From NCBI GenBank assembly GCA_958510875.1, contig OY294070.1, positions 43,352,306 to 43,416,305 of the forward strand: 64,000 nt of DNA, read 5' to 3'. The notes under the pieces were generated by a model. It was given only the letters and a program-made list of their open reading frames with translations, searched no databases and had not been told where the DNA came from. The translations under genes and the position numbers were made by a program. The stretch is from Endomychus coccineus (taxonomy: Eukaryota; Arthropoda; Insecta; Coleoptera; Endomychidae). Positions 18,889 to 28,836 of this stretch are shown piece by piece (position 1 is the first letter of the stretch; the number at the start of each line of letters is the position of its first letter).

Positions 18889-20586
18889 TCAAATTCTGTT
18901 GGAATGGAAAAGACAGAACACATTAAATTTCTTCGACCGCATTGATTGTAACGGGTAAATTTGTCCAAAAAGGCATACGGTTTTTGGCATGATTTGCGCC
19001 AACTTATTCAAAAGGACCCCTTTTCTTTCTAGTGGTATGCCCCTACATTGTGTGCGGTGTTGTGGTTTCAACGGAATGGATTTTACACCCTTTGCAGGTA
19101 AAAAGTCAAGTTTGGTGAAATCGCTTCTAAATTCAGTCTTGTATCTCAACATTCGGCTTCCTCTTTCGAATGATATCCAAACCATATCATGTAGATATGC
19201 GCGTGGCTGCATTTTTTGCAATTTATATTTAGAACTGGAGTGCGGCCAATCATAGAATTGGTCGATTCTCATTTCAACAATATTAACGTTTGACGAATTT
19301 GCTGATTTCACGGCATCAACAAAATCGTGAAAATCATAAACTTTACCCTTGCGTTTTAAAGATAATTCCACTTGATGGTGGAAAAAATCCGCAGACATAA
19401 AAGTGTGACCTGTCTCAAAGTATTTAATATTTAATTTGTTGAGAGATACCTCCGGTGAATTCACAATATGCACAAAAAAACTGAAAATTGTCCAATTTTT
19501 GTTTTGTGCCGAACAGTTGTCCAGCCAGAGTGTTATATCAGTTCCGTCTCTGTAAAATTGGAAGAAGGCATGATAGGTTGAAATTAAATCTTCCTTTGAT
19601 CTCCCCGCCAAAGCCTCATGCCAAAGTACTGCTAAAGGTTTCTCATTTTGTTTTTTCCCTATGGGGACAAAGCTTACATTGATTGAATACAATATAACGT
19701 TTTGTAAATACAACTTCTTTAAACATATCTATGCGGGGAATCATGATGACCTGCAAAATAAATTTAATGAATACCGTGAAAAAACCTGAATTTTGAACTA
19801 TAATACCTTTTCTAAGTCGGCCGAAAAGTAAAGGCCATCCTTCTTTGCGGTATCATTTTTGTATTCTTCACGAGCAGCTATGTATTTCGCGTGATGTAGA
19901 TTCCATTTTTGACAATCTTCACAAACATTTTCCTGATCATGATTATCTTTCTTGGGAATTTCATATATCTCACACTGCCAACACTCCTCATGGCCTAACT
20001 TGGCAAAGGAGATATTAAGGTCGTCTGACACGACTTTTCTATATAATTCATATGAGACTTTCATCGATATATTTTTTTCTTTGAAATCGTTGTACATGAA
20101 TCGTATAGTTATATCTGATGGTAAATATTTCTTGTTTGGGGCATGTTCTCGACGATAGTGTGACTGGGTGGGATTAAATGTATTCACATGATCGATGATA
20201 ATTTGCCGGTCAACTTTTTGAGGGCACGGCTGGCGTCCTCTTCGATCAAGTTTGGGTATTATTAATTCTGAATCAGTTTTTCTCACGTTTCTCAAAACTT
20301 GGTCGTTACTAATGTCATATCCTAAAGTTGCCAAGAAAAATCGTTTGCACACCTGAACTTCTCAAGCATTTTCATTTTTCAAATAATATTTAAATAAATA
20401 ATGCCTTGAAGAATTTGGTCCAGCTGTTTGTCTTTTCTTGCCTTCCCGTTTAGTTGAATTGAAGATGAATGTTCTTCTTGCCTCTTCATTGAGTTGCCAA
20501 AACTGAGTATTAATAGTGGTTTGTCGAAGTTTATTAATGAAAGAAATACATTTGTATTTGCAGTTATCTCTACAAGGTTCTTTCAC
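18889..20586 (-). pseudogene. Transposase-like protein of the 4-bp-TSD element, lightly damaged
   Basis: Pieces 20362-20586, 19798-20352 and 18889-19713 lie in order. The first two are in the same frame, separated by one in-frame TGA near 20355. A 56-bp intron (about 19751-19806, minus-strand donor GTATTA, acceptor TTTTGCAG) joins the second to the third, with one frameshift near 19690. Recognisable blocks: a Cys-rich CKYKC start, GRRGRQPCPQKVD basic stretch, a zinc-like CWQCEIYEI...CEDCQKW pair, LAVLWHEALAGR and the hallmark LWLDNCSAQNKNW, then GHTFMSADFFHHQVE. Proteins with the D-N-C-x-x-Q-N-K block (DUF7869-like) are common in insects and Hydra; here its TIRs and target duplication show it as a mobile element's own gene. 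Catalytic residues inferred, not proven. Confidence 0.65.
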
Positions 20587-20772
20587 CTGATGTTTGTTAA
20601 TTTTACTTGTGCATTTAATTCTTTTTCTCTCAGTGAGTGGTGTGTCGAAACCCTTCCTCTTACGTATTTGGCCTTTTTTGGTATATGTTAGTGTTTATGT
20701 TCAATATGTGTAATAACTTCCGTCAATAAAGTGGGTAAAATAATTTCTTGAATGAATTCTGTAATATTTGTG

Positions 20773-20982
20773 TTAGTCACTCTCAATATCTTCTATAAAT
20801 TCTACAGGCTCGTCAATTTGAGATTCAGAAGTCGTATCATAGTCCTCAGTTTCTAAAACAAAATCCGGATCCTTTACTATGTTTTTTCTGTTATTAGTAC
20901 ACTCAGTACGAACATTATTCAACTTTTCTTGGAGAGATTTATTGAGAGCAAGACTAACTAAATGTCTGCCTCTGGTAAACAT
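20773..20982 (-). CDS. Probable first exon or N-terminal part of the transposase-like gene
   Basis: 69 codons from MFTRGRHLVSLALNK, ending in an acidic tail (PVEFIEDIESD). Acidic N-terminal extensions precede the Cys-rich domain in related proteins. It lies inside the transposon on the same strand, 186 bp upstream of the next piece; whether it splices to it cannot be decided. Confidence 0.4.
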   Translation of the reverse strand: MFTRGRHLVSLALNKSLQEKLNNVRTECTNNRKNIVKDPDFVLETEDYDTTSESQIDEPVEFIEDIESD

Positions 20983-21436
20983 ACTAGAAAAAAGTATAAT
21001 TTACTTATTTATTTCTTCATTTTATTTTTTGTAGTACATACCTGTCTCATTACAACACTCTAACAGTTATTTTCAATTGTTTGAAATAAACACAGCCCGA
21101 ATCGATAATTTATTCAATCGCAACACACAACAAACTTCAAGAATTTTGAGGTTATGTATACACTCTGCAGAAGTTTACCCACTATGATAGCTGTAGTAGA
21201 TACTAAGCATTAAGCAAGAAAGTCTCAAGTGCAAATAATCATGCAGAAAGGACACTCTTGCTTAGTATATGAGAGAAAGGACATTTTTATCTAGTAACCA
21301 ATGGATTTGTTGTAGATAAGACAAACTGTTTAGTGAAATATCATGCGTATCAGCTGCAGTTGGGACTTTGTTCCTTAGCAGACAGATGAAATATATTGCA
21401 TAGCATACGTAGCATTATAAATCTCAAAATCGCAAA

Positions 21437-21471
21437 TTTTGCAGATAGGACCTTTATCCTAAGGAGGGCAG
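21437..21471 (-). repeat. Right terminal inverted repeat
   Basis: Inverted copy of 18522-18556; followed by AATG at 21472-21475, the target-site duplication. Confidence 0.95.
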
Positions 21472-21475
21472 AATG

Positions 21476-21792
21476 ATAAGAAGAAGAAGTTGAAGTTTTA
21501 AGTTGTTTTTTTCGTTTGGAAGAAGAAGTTCCGTTTCGAAGAAGATGTCAAGTTTTCCGTTCCAACGAAGAAGATGTTTTGAGTTTTTCCATTCTGAGGA
21601 AGAACTCAAGTTTTTATGTTTGAAAGAAGTTTTGTTTTCCGTTTCCAAGTTAAGTTTTCTATTCCGAAGCAGTTTTAAGTTTTCCGTGCTGATGAAGCAG
21701 AAGTTTTAAGTTCCATTCCGAAAAAGAAGAAGTTTTGTTTTCCAAAGAAGAAGAAGTCTTCAAGTTTATGAAGAAGAAGTTTTAAGTTTTCC
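21476..21792 (+). other. Purine-rich low-complexity end of an LTR element, left half
   Basis: Irregular GAAGAAGAAG/AAGTTTTAAGTTTTCC units without a real gene. It continues after the BEL insertion at 28604 and runs up to a polypurine tract at 28836, so it is the non-coding 3' internal region of the plus-oriented LTR element whose LTR begins at 28837. Frames in it on either strand are low-complexity artefacts. Confidence 0.55.
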
Positions 21793-22340
21793 TGTTAAGA
21801 TGCGACAGCAGTGATCGCACCTTAAAGTGATTGGATGCGAAATGTTTAGATGCGACAGCATTGATCGCACCTTGAAATGATTGAATATTCTTCCCAACAC
21901 TTGTAATAAAACACGACTTGATTATATTTGCTTGTTTTTAGTAATAGTAATGGTGAAATATAAAAGCGAGTGACAAATTCAATAGTTGGAAATATACTAC
22001 AAATTACAGCCTGATAGAAATTCTAAACTAAACAGTTATCCCTACTACACTCCTCATGGGGTTGTTTGTCATTCGGTATAATATTTAGAGGTAGAAGTTC
22101 ATTCTATGTCTTATTGGAAAATTCCGCTTAATCGTTTATTGCTATGCAACCTTTCTGCGAATTCTTACTTTGTGTTTACGACAGGAAAGTCCAGTATCAC
22201 TTTGTTCCAAAATACCTATTATAAACGGATTAAGCTCATTTCGGTTCACTTAAATAATTACGATACCTAATATAATACAGGAATATTTACAATTGAGTTT
22301 TATGGATCTTTCAAAGGATGTCTTTGGTTTGGAACAAACA
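21793..22340 (-). repeat. BEL/Pao 3' LTR
   Basis: 548 bp, TGTTAAG...ACAAACA on the plus strand. Contains two about 45-bp copies of a GATGCGACAGCA-starting word at its plus-strand beginning. Confidence 0.95.
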
Positions 22341-22570
22341 TACTCCCCCCCTTGAAAGATCTGTGGGTTTACTACCCATGAGCTGGTAGTGCAATGGAGT
22401 TCCACGAAGGTCAATAGGTCATGGATATACATTCATATGGACATTATATCATAATACAAATATATACATTTACATAGAATAATATGTTACAAATACAATA
22501 TATACAGATCAATAATACGAGTATGTTCCAGATACATTGTAGATCATTTGTTGCAGTCGACCGGGTTCAC
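22341..22570 (-). other. BEL/Pao 3' untranslated region with polypurine tract
   Basis: Minus-strand CTTTCAAGGGGGGGAGTA abuts the 3' LTR at 22341-22358; it primes plus-strand DNA synthesis in this class. The rest up to the stop codon of gag-pol is AT-rich and non-coding. Confidence 0.85.
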
Positions 22571-25500
22571 TTAAACATTATCATCGATGGGTAATAAACA
22601 CACACGGGACACTGCACGTTTAATAATGCCGTTGGATGTTTTTATTGAAATCACTCTAGTGTTGTTGTCCTTTCCTGGATGTAATTCCGTTACTCTACCC
22701 GTCAGCCATCGTAATGGTGGTAGATGATCTTCTTTAAGTATGACCATGTTTCCCACTTGAAGTTCCATGGCATTTTCCGGTTGAGTCTTCCATTTACTTC
22801 GTTGCTGCAAGGAAGAAATATATTCCTTGCTCCACCGCTTCCAAAAGTGTTGACGCAGTTGCTCAATGTACTGCCATCGGGATAACCTATTTTGCTGTAT
22901 GTGGGTGATGTCAGGATGTGGAGAAGATAATAGCGAGTCACCAATTAAAAAATGTCCAGGAGTGAGATAAAGGAGGTCATGTGGGTCATTAGACAAGGGT
23001 GTGATGGGTCGAGAATTTAATATAGCTTCAATATGTGTTAATATCGTAGTAAATGCTTCAAACGTTAAATTGGCGTTTCCTATTATTCGTTTTAAATGAT
23101 GTTTTATGGATTTTACTGATGCTTCCCAGAGTCCTCCAAAGTGAGGTGCTCTAGGTGGTATGAAATGCCACTTTATGCTGTCTTCGGTCAAGATGTTGAT
23201 TATGTGGGTACCATTGATCTCGTTATCAAATAATTCTTTCAACGATTTCAATTCATTATTTGCGCCTACGAAATTTGTCCCATTGTCTGAAAATATATCG
23301 GTGACCTTGCCGCGGCGGGCCATAAAACGATATAACGCAGCGAGAAATGCGTCGGTTGTCAGATCACTGACTAATTCTATGTGAAGTGCTTTAGTAGCCA
23401 TACATACAAACACTGCAATGTAGGCCTTGACTAAACGCTTACGTGATTTTGAACCTTCTTTTATTAGAAAAGGACCTGCATAGTCTATTCCCGTTTTGAT
23501 GAAGGGGCGGCATGATTCTAAACGATATGATGGTAAATCTCCCATGACGGGATTAATGATTCTTGGCTTAACTCGAAAACAAGGAATACATTTTCTTAAA
23601 ACATTTCGAACACTGCTTTTACCTGCAATCAGCCAATATTTGCACCTTAACGATGCTAACGTAGCGCCACACCCGGCGTGCATTAAACGCTTGTGTTCAT
23701 TGCTGATTAACAAATTTGTAAAATGGTCACTGCTAGGTAAAACAATGGGGTGTTTCTGTTGAAACTCCAGATTAGATTGACTTAATCTGCCACCTACCCG
23801 AATTACTTCATTTTCATCTAAAAATGGTTTCAATGATAACAATTTGCTATGATTATTTACTCGCATATTTTTTTTGAGGGCTTGAATTTCGCCATTGAAA
23901 TGAATGTTTTGAATAATTTTTATAATGGCGGTCTCTGCGCCTTTTAACTCGTCAATCGAAAGTAACCCAGTACGTGTGCCGACGCTGTTAATCTTAGCCT
24001 TGATGTTATTACTGAACCGTAACACATATGCGGTAATTCTTTTCAGCTTTTTATAACAGGAAAATTTAGTTATTAAATTGAAATTATTATGATTCGTTTG
24101 TGCTATAAGACATGTCTCGTCTGATAGTTTCTGTTCTGGAATGATGTCTTTGGTAGCTGGTGTCACTGGCCAGTACTTCTCAATCCTTTGTAGAAAATCT
24201 GGACCTTCCCACCACAATTTGGACTCTTTTAGTTGCCCCGGAGTAAGACCCCGTGATATTATGTCCGCGGGATTATCAGCACTGGGTACATGCCGCCAGT
24301 ATGAGTTATGAGACTGTGTAAGTTCTTGTATTTCCGACACTCGGTTGGCTACAAATTGTTTAAAACGATTGGGTGCTCCTGCTATCCAAGACAATGTTAT
24401 AGTGGAATCGCACCAATAATATTCGCGGATGGCGGTAATAGTTAATGAGTTTTTTACCTTTTTTGCTAATTGAGCAAGTAATAGGGCTCCACTCAATTCT
24501 AAACGTGGTAAAGAAATAATTTTTAGTGGAGCGACCCGTGATTTCGCGCAGATCAATTTAACCGATATATTTTCGAATTGATTTGTTGTTTTTAAGTATA
24601 AACATGCACCGTATGCGCGCTCAGATGCATCACAAAATCCATGGAGTTCTATGGTGTGTGGTTTTTTGCAACTAATGTGTCGCGGTATGAGAATATCGTT
24701 TAGAACTGGTAATGTTTGTTTAAATTGACACCATTGAGTGTTTAGAGCTAAAGGAATAGGTTCGTCCCATCCGAGCTCTAGTTGCCATAGGGTTTGTAAT
24801 ATCAGCTTTGCTAGTATAGTAGTTGGACCTATTAAACCTAGGGGATCGAAGAGTTGAGAAATTTCGGATAATATCGAACGTTTTGTGATGCGATTTGTTT
24901 TTTCCAATTGTACTTTATATTGCAGTGAGTCAGACAAATTATTCCAAAGAACGCCTAATGTTTTTGATTCTGTTATGTTTTCCGTAAGTAATGATTGCAC
25001 AATGTGAACTGGTTGTGCTTCGATCGGCTCGTAATTTGTATTTGATACCCATTTTCTTAAGTCAAATCCTGCCGTTGCTAGTAAATCAGTCACATTAGTT
25101 TTGATTTGAGTAAGCTCTTCTACTGTTTCAGCCCCAGTTAAAAGATCGTCAACATAAAAATCATTAGTGATAATATTATTCGTAATCTTTGAATTAGTGT
25201 GATGATTTTCTGCAGCTAGGTGCTTTAAAGATTTTATAGCTAGATATGGTGCACTTCCGGTGCCATATGTCACTGTATTGAGACTGTAAACTTTTACAGG
25301 TTGAGTAGCGTCCGAGCGCCAAAATATTTTCTGGTACTCGCGTTGATCGGGCTCAATTAATATCTGCCTATACATTTTTGCGATGTCCGCTTTAATCACG
25401 AATGAATGCTGTCTAAAGCGTACTAAAGTGCTGAATAAATCATTTTGAAGCGCGGGTCCTATCATTTGAACATCGTTTAATGATAGACCGGATGTTGTTT

Positions 25501-27814
25501 TGGCGGAACCGTCAAAAACCACCCTTAACTTGGTAGTTGAACTGTCCTGTTTAAAAACTGCATGATGAGGCAGGTAAAATCCGCGATCATGACTGTATTG
25601 GTCAGTTACATTCGTCATGTGGCCTAATGCTTCATATTCGGACATGAAATCACCATATTGTTGTTTTAATGCCAAATTTTTATCGAGCTTCCGTTCCAGA
25701 GCATAAAACCGTTTCAATGCATTTGTATATGAGTTTCCTAAGGCTTGCACATTTGATTTGAAGGGAATGCTTACAATAAACTGACCATTATTGTGACGCC
25801 TTGTGGTTTGTGAAAAATGATTTTCGCACATTTTCTCTTCACGTGATAAGTTCGATCTGCCTTCTTGATAATTTTCAAGTTCCCAAAATTTGGATATTTG
25901 ATTGTGAATTTTGTCATTTATACTCAAATTGCATTGAATATGATATCTAGGAAACACATGACTACCTGAGACTATCCAGCCCAATTTTGTTTTATGTAAT
26001 ATTAAATTTGAATCAGAAATCTTAATTTGACCTATGCATAACAAATCCCAAAATAGATTTGCACCTATCAATAAATCTATATTAGCGGGCTTATAAAATG
26101 TCGGATCTGCTAGCTGTATGTTTGTGGGAATATGTATATGTGAAATATCAATTGGTTCACTTGGTAGATGTGCTGTAATTTTAGGCAAGACCAAACATTG
26201 CAATTCAACTTGAAAATCGTTTGTATTTGATTTCAAGTTTATAGAAGTGCTAGAAGTAATATTTGATTTAGATTGGTTAATTCCTATCACCGGAATAAAA
26301 GTTTTGTTTTGTTCTAACTTTAAGCGACTACATGTTTCAGCAGATATAAAGTTTGATTGCGAGCCTGAATCAAGTAGAACCCGACATTGATGTTTCTGAC
26401 CTGTGATATCAAAAATTGTGACCATTGCGGTTGATAACAATGTTTGTGCTTGCATTGCATGTGCACAATGGGTCACGGTAGGGGAGCTACCTTGCTGTGA
26501 CGTCGATGGTTGATTGATTTGTATTGGTGTGATTAAGTTTCCATTGTGCAACAATGTATGATGTTTTTTATGACATATCTTGCATGAATACCTTGATTTG
26601 CAACTTTGCACATCATGACCCAGGTATAAACAATTCTGACATAACTTACGAATTTTTGATTGTGTTATCCGCGACTCTAAGGTCAACGATAGAAATTTTT
26701 GGCATGTAAAAATGGAATGCGGTTTTTCTGCATCTTTGCAGAATGAACAAACCTTTTGTTGTGCAACGAGATAATTGAAATTGGGTTTCGAATTACCGGG
26801 CAACTTGGTCTTGTCACGACCAGTATTTGATAGGTTATGATTTAGAGACTTATTATTGAACAATTTATCTAATAGTTTTGCTCTATTTGCTAAAAATGTT
26901 GTAAGACATTCAATGGTGGGAGCTTTTTGTTCAACGATGTGGCGTTCCCATTCGCGCTTTGTGCTATAGTCTAGCTTTTGACAAACTAAATGAATTAGCA
27001 GCCTGTTTGCTAAATTGTTTGGGTCATCTATAGTTTTAATCGCCTCTAATTGATTTGAAATATCGTCCGATAGTTGACGTAACAACGCCGATGATTCTTT
27101 GGCTACAGGTGGTAATTCAAATAGGCATTGTATATGTTTTATGATAATGCTTTCCCTGTCTTCAAATCTTTCTATTAATTTATTCCAAGCAATTGAATAA
27201 TTAGAATCTGAGATAGATATTGCTTGAATAACTCGAGCAGCATCTCCACTCAAAGCTGCTTTCAGGTATTGAAATTTATCGATATTAGAAATATTAGTAT
27301 TTGAATGTATTAACGAAAAGAATGAATCATGAAAATTTAACCATTCATTAAAACGTCCATCAAAGCCGGGAATTTTAATTTCAGGTAACTTCACACGTTG
27401 TTGATATGGTGGAGATCCAGGAACAATATTGCTTTGAATGTTTGTAAGTAAACGCTTTCCGATACCAAGATTCTGATAATAATGAGTTTCAAAAGCTTCG
27501 CGTTGACTTAATGCCTCATCTTCGTCATCGTTTAATTCTTCAATATCATTTTGAATTTCATTGAATTGACTATAAATTATTTCGATATCATTGTAGCGTA
27601 TTTGTAACTCCTCAGACATGTGATCGGGTTCAAACTTATTTAGAAAATTTCTGAAAGAAGTTAATTTTGCTTTCAAAGTACCCCGTTTCTTTATTAATGA
27701 TTTTAATCTGTTAGCATTTTCATTTGAATCAGGCATGTTGATATTGACTTTATTAACACAAACGAAACAATACCAAATGGGAATATTAGGGATACTTATA
27801 CAGGAAGGACTCAC
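22571..27814 (-). CDS. gag-pol: BEL/Pao Gag-Pol polyprotein, intact
   Basis: One frame of 1747 codons. The first ATG gives a hydrophobic leader (IPIWYCFVCVNKVNINM); a start at MPDSNENANR (27734-27736) looks more natural. Domains in order: DUF1759-type gag (IKIPGFDGRFNEWLNFHDSF, about residue 150), zinc knuckles (CSFCKDAEKPHSIFTC, CQNCLYLGHDVQSC, CKICHKKHHTLLH), aspartic protease (CRVLLDSGSQSNFIS), reverse transcriptase (DIAKMYRQI, then FYVDD catalytic box), RNase H (GFCDASERAYGACL), integrase with an HHCC-like H...H...CIPC region, then DYAGPF, SDNGTNF and GGLWEASVKS as the DDE residues, and a DUF5641-type C-terminus (VILKEDHLPPLRW). No env. Copies its RNA to DNA in cytoplasmic particles and inserts it in the nucleus. 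Confidence 0.97.
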   Translation of the reverse strand: MSPSCISIPNIPIWYCFVCVNKVNINMPDSNENANRLKSLIKKRGTLKAKLTSFRNFLNKFEPDHMSEELQIRYNDIEIIYSQFNEIQNDIEELNDDEDEALSQREAFETHYYQNLGIGKRLLTNIQSNIVPGSPPYQQRVKLPEIKIPGFDGRFNEWLNFHDSFFSLIHSNTNISNIDKFQYLKAALSGDAARVIQAISISDSNYSIAWNKLIERFEDRESIIIKHIQCLFELPPVAKESSALLRQLSDDISNQLEAIKTIDDPNNLANRLLIHLVCQKLDYSTKREWERHIVEQKAPTIECLTTFLANRAKLLDKLFNNKSLNHNLSNTGRDKTKLPGNSKPNFNYLVAQQKVCSFCKDAEKPHSIFTCQKFLSLTLESRITQSKIRKLCQNCLYLGHDVQSCKSRYSCKICHKKHHTLLHNGNLITPIQINQPSTSQQGSSPTVTHCAHAMQAQTLLSTAMVTIFDITGQKHQCRVLLDSGSQSNFISAETCSRLKLEQNKTFIPVIGINQSKSNITSSTSINLKSNTNDFQVELQCLVLPKITAHLPSEPIDISHIHIPTNIQLADPTFYKPANIDLLIGANLFWDLLCIGQIKISDSNLILHKTKLGWIVSGSHVFPRYHIQCNLSINDKIHNQISKFWELENYQEGRSNLSREEKMCENHFSQTTRRHNNGQFIVSIPFKSNVQALGNSYTNALKRFYALERKLDKNLALKQQYGDFMSEYEALGHMTNVTDQYSHDRGFYLPHHAVFKQDSSTTKLRVVFDGSAKTTSGLSLNDVQMIGPALQNDLFSTLVRFRQHSFVIKADIAKMYRQILIEPDQREYQKIFWRSDATQPVKVYSLNTVTYGTGSAPYLAIKSLKHLAAENHHTNSKITNNIITNDFYVDDLLTGAETVEELTQIKTNVTDLLATAGFDLRKWVSNTNYEPIEAQPVHIVQSLLTENITESKTLGVLWNNLSDSLQYKVQLEKTNRITKRSILSEISQLFDPLGLIGPTTILAKLILQTLWQLELGWDEPIPLALNTQWCQFKQTLPVLNDILIPRHISCKKPHTIELHGFCDASERAYGACLYLKTTNQFENISVKLICAKSRVAPLKIISLPRLELSGALLLAQLAKKVKNSLTITAIREYYWCDSTITLSWIAGAPNRFKQFVANRVSEIQELTQSHNSYWRHVPSADNPADIISRGLTPGQLKESKLWWEGPDFLQRIEKYWPVTPATKDIIPEQKLSDETCLIAQTNHNNFNLITKFSCYKKLKRITAYVLRFSNNIKAKINSVGTRTGLLSIDELKGAETAIIKIIQNIHFNGEIQALKKNMRVNNHSKLLSLKPFLDENEVIRVGGRLSQSNLEFQQKHPIVLPSSDHFTNLLISNEHKRLMHAGCGATLASLRCKYWLIAGKSSVRNVLRKCIPCFRVKPRIINPVMGDLPSYRLESCRPFIKTGIDYAGPFLIKEGSKSRKRLVKAYIAVFVCMATKALHIELVSDLTTDAFLAALYRFMARRGKVTDIFSDNGTNFVGANNELKSLKELFDNEINGTHIINILTEDSIKWHFIPPRAPHFGGLWEASVKSIKHHLKRIIGNANLTFEAFTTILTHIEAILNSRPITPLSNDPHDLLYLTPGHFLIGDSLLSSPHPDITHIQQNRLSRWQYIEQLRQHFWKRWSKEYISSLQQRSKWKTQPENAMELQVGNMVILKEDHLPPLRWLTGRVTELHPGKDNNTRVISIKTSNGIIKRAVSRVCLLPIDDNV

Positions 27815-28034
27815 CCACGCTATTTCTTCCTTTGATGATGTGTATGTGATGCTAAGTCCCGTCTTCGTACTAGCGGCTTATCTGGGATTGTTGAAGTACC
27901 TATATATGCATTATAGGCAAATGATGTGATGTTGTTCCATTGGCACTTACACTGAACTAGGTTGATGCTTCCGACAGTTTAAGTGAATGGATGTGTTGAA
28001 TTGTAAAAAACCGAAAGGCACTGGAATTTTTACA

Positions 28035-28052
28035 ATCCGGCTCGAAGGACCA
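28035..28052 (-). other. BEL/Pao primer binding site
   Basis: Minus-strand TGGTCCTTCGAGCCGGAT starts three bases inside the 5' LTR. The TGG...CGAGCC pattern fits the 3' end of a tRNA, as in other Pao elements; the exact tRNA is not determined here. Confidence 0.8.
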
Positions 28053-28055
28053 AAA

Positions 28056-28603
28056 TGTTAAGATGCGACAGCAGTGATCGCACCTTAAAGTGATTGGATG
28101 CGAAATGTTTAGATGCGACAGCATTGATCGCACCTTGAAATGATTGAATATTCTTCCCAACACTTGTAATAAAACACGACTTGATTATATTTGCTTGTAT
28201 TTAGTAATAGTAATGGTGAAATATAAAAGCGAGTGACAAATTCAATAGTTGGAAATATACTACAAATTACAGCCTGATAGAAATTCTAAACTAAACAGTT
28301 ATCCCTACTACACTCCTCATGGGGTTGTTTGTCATTCGGTATAATATTTAGAGGTAGAAGTTCATTCTATGTCTTATTGGAAAATTCCGCTTAATCGTTT
28401 ATTGCTATGCAACCTTTCTGCGAATTCTTACTTTGTGTTTACGACAGGAAAGTCCAGTATCACTTTGTTCCAAAATACCTATTATAAACGGATTAAGCTC
28501 ATTTCGGTTCACTTAAATAATTACGATACCTAATATAATACAGGAATATTTACAATTGAGTTTTATGGATCTTTCAAAGGATGTCTTTGGTTTGGAACAA
28601 ACA
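28056..28603 (-). repeat. BEL/Pao 5' LTR
   Basis: 548 bp; one difference from the 3' LTR at 21793-22340. Followed by TTTCC duplication at 28604-28608. Confidence 0.95.
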
Positions 28604-28836
28604 TTTCCCATTCCGAAGAAGAAGTGCAGTCCTCCGTTTCGCAGCAGAATTTTCATTTTATGTTCCAAGTAAGATATTGCCATTCCGCGATGTTCCCGGC
28701 GAAGGAAATTTAAGTTGTATTGTCAGGTTAGGGTATCTTACTTGTATTAGATTTTTTTTTTCGTATGAATTCTCAAATGAGAATTGAAAAATGAAAGAAT
28801 CAGATTCTTTCATTTTTAACCGAACTTAGGGGGGGA
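28604..28836 (+). other. 3' internal end of an LTR element with polypurine tract
   Basis: Continuation of the purine-rich region interrupted by BEL. It ends in CTTAGGGGGGGA (28825-28836) immediately before TGTAACG, the standard polypurine tract plus LTR start. A short inverted repeat around 28765-28815 (GAATTCTCAAATGAGAATT and GAAAGAATC/GATTCTTTC) lies just upstream. No gene. Confidence 0.75.

Larger units (their letters stand above)
18522..21471 (-). mobile_element. DNA transposon with 35-bp TIRs and 4-bp AATG duplication
   Basis: TIRs 18522-18556 and 21437-21471 are inverted copies starting CTGCCCTCCTTAGGATAAAG with one mismatch in 35. Flanks are AATG at 18518-18521 and 21472-21475. It carries a multi-exon transposase-like gene (18889-20982, minus). 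The sequence between 20983 and 21436 is AT-rich and holds further partial copies of the terminal word (for example GAAAGGACA near 21246 and 21274). A 4-bp duplication excludes hAT, Tc1/mariner, PIF/Harbinger and piggyBac, and is in line with Sola-type elements. Superfamily not settled. Confidence 0.85.
21793..28603 (-). mobile_element. Full-length, very young BEL/Pao LTR retrotransposon
   Basis: LTRs 21793-22340 and 28056-28603 are each 548 bp and differ at a single base (T versus A in the word TTGCTTGT[T/A]TTTAG). Target duplication TTTCC lies at 21788-21792 and 28604-28608. Minus-strand order: 5' LTR at right, primer site, one gag-pol frame, polypurine tract, 3' LTR at left. The insertion splits the 3' region of another LTR element. 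All parts needed for autonomous movement are present and uninterrupted. Confidence 0.97.
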
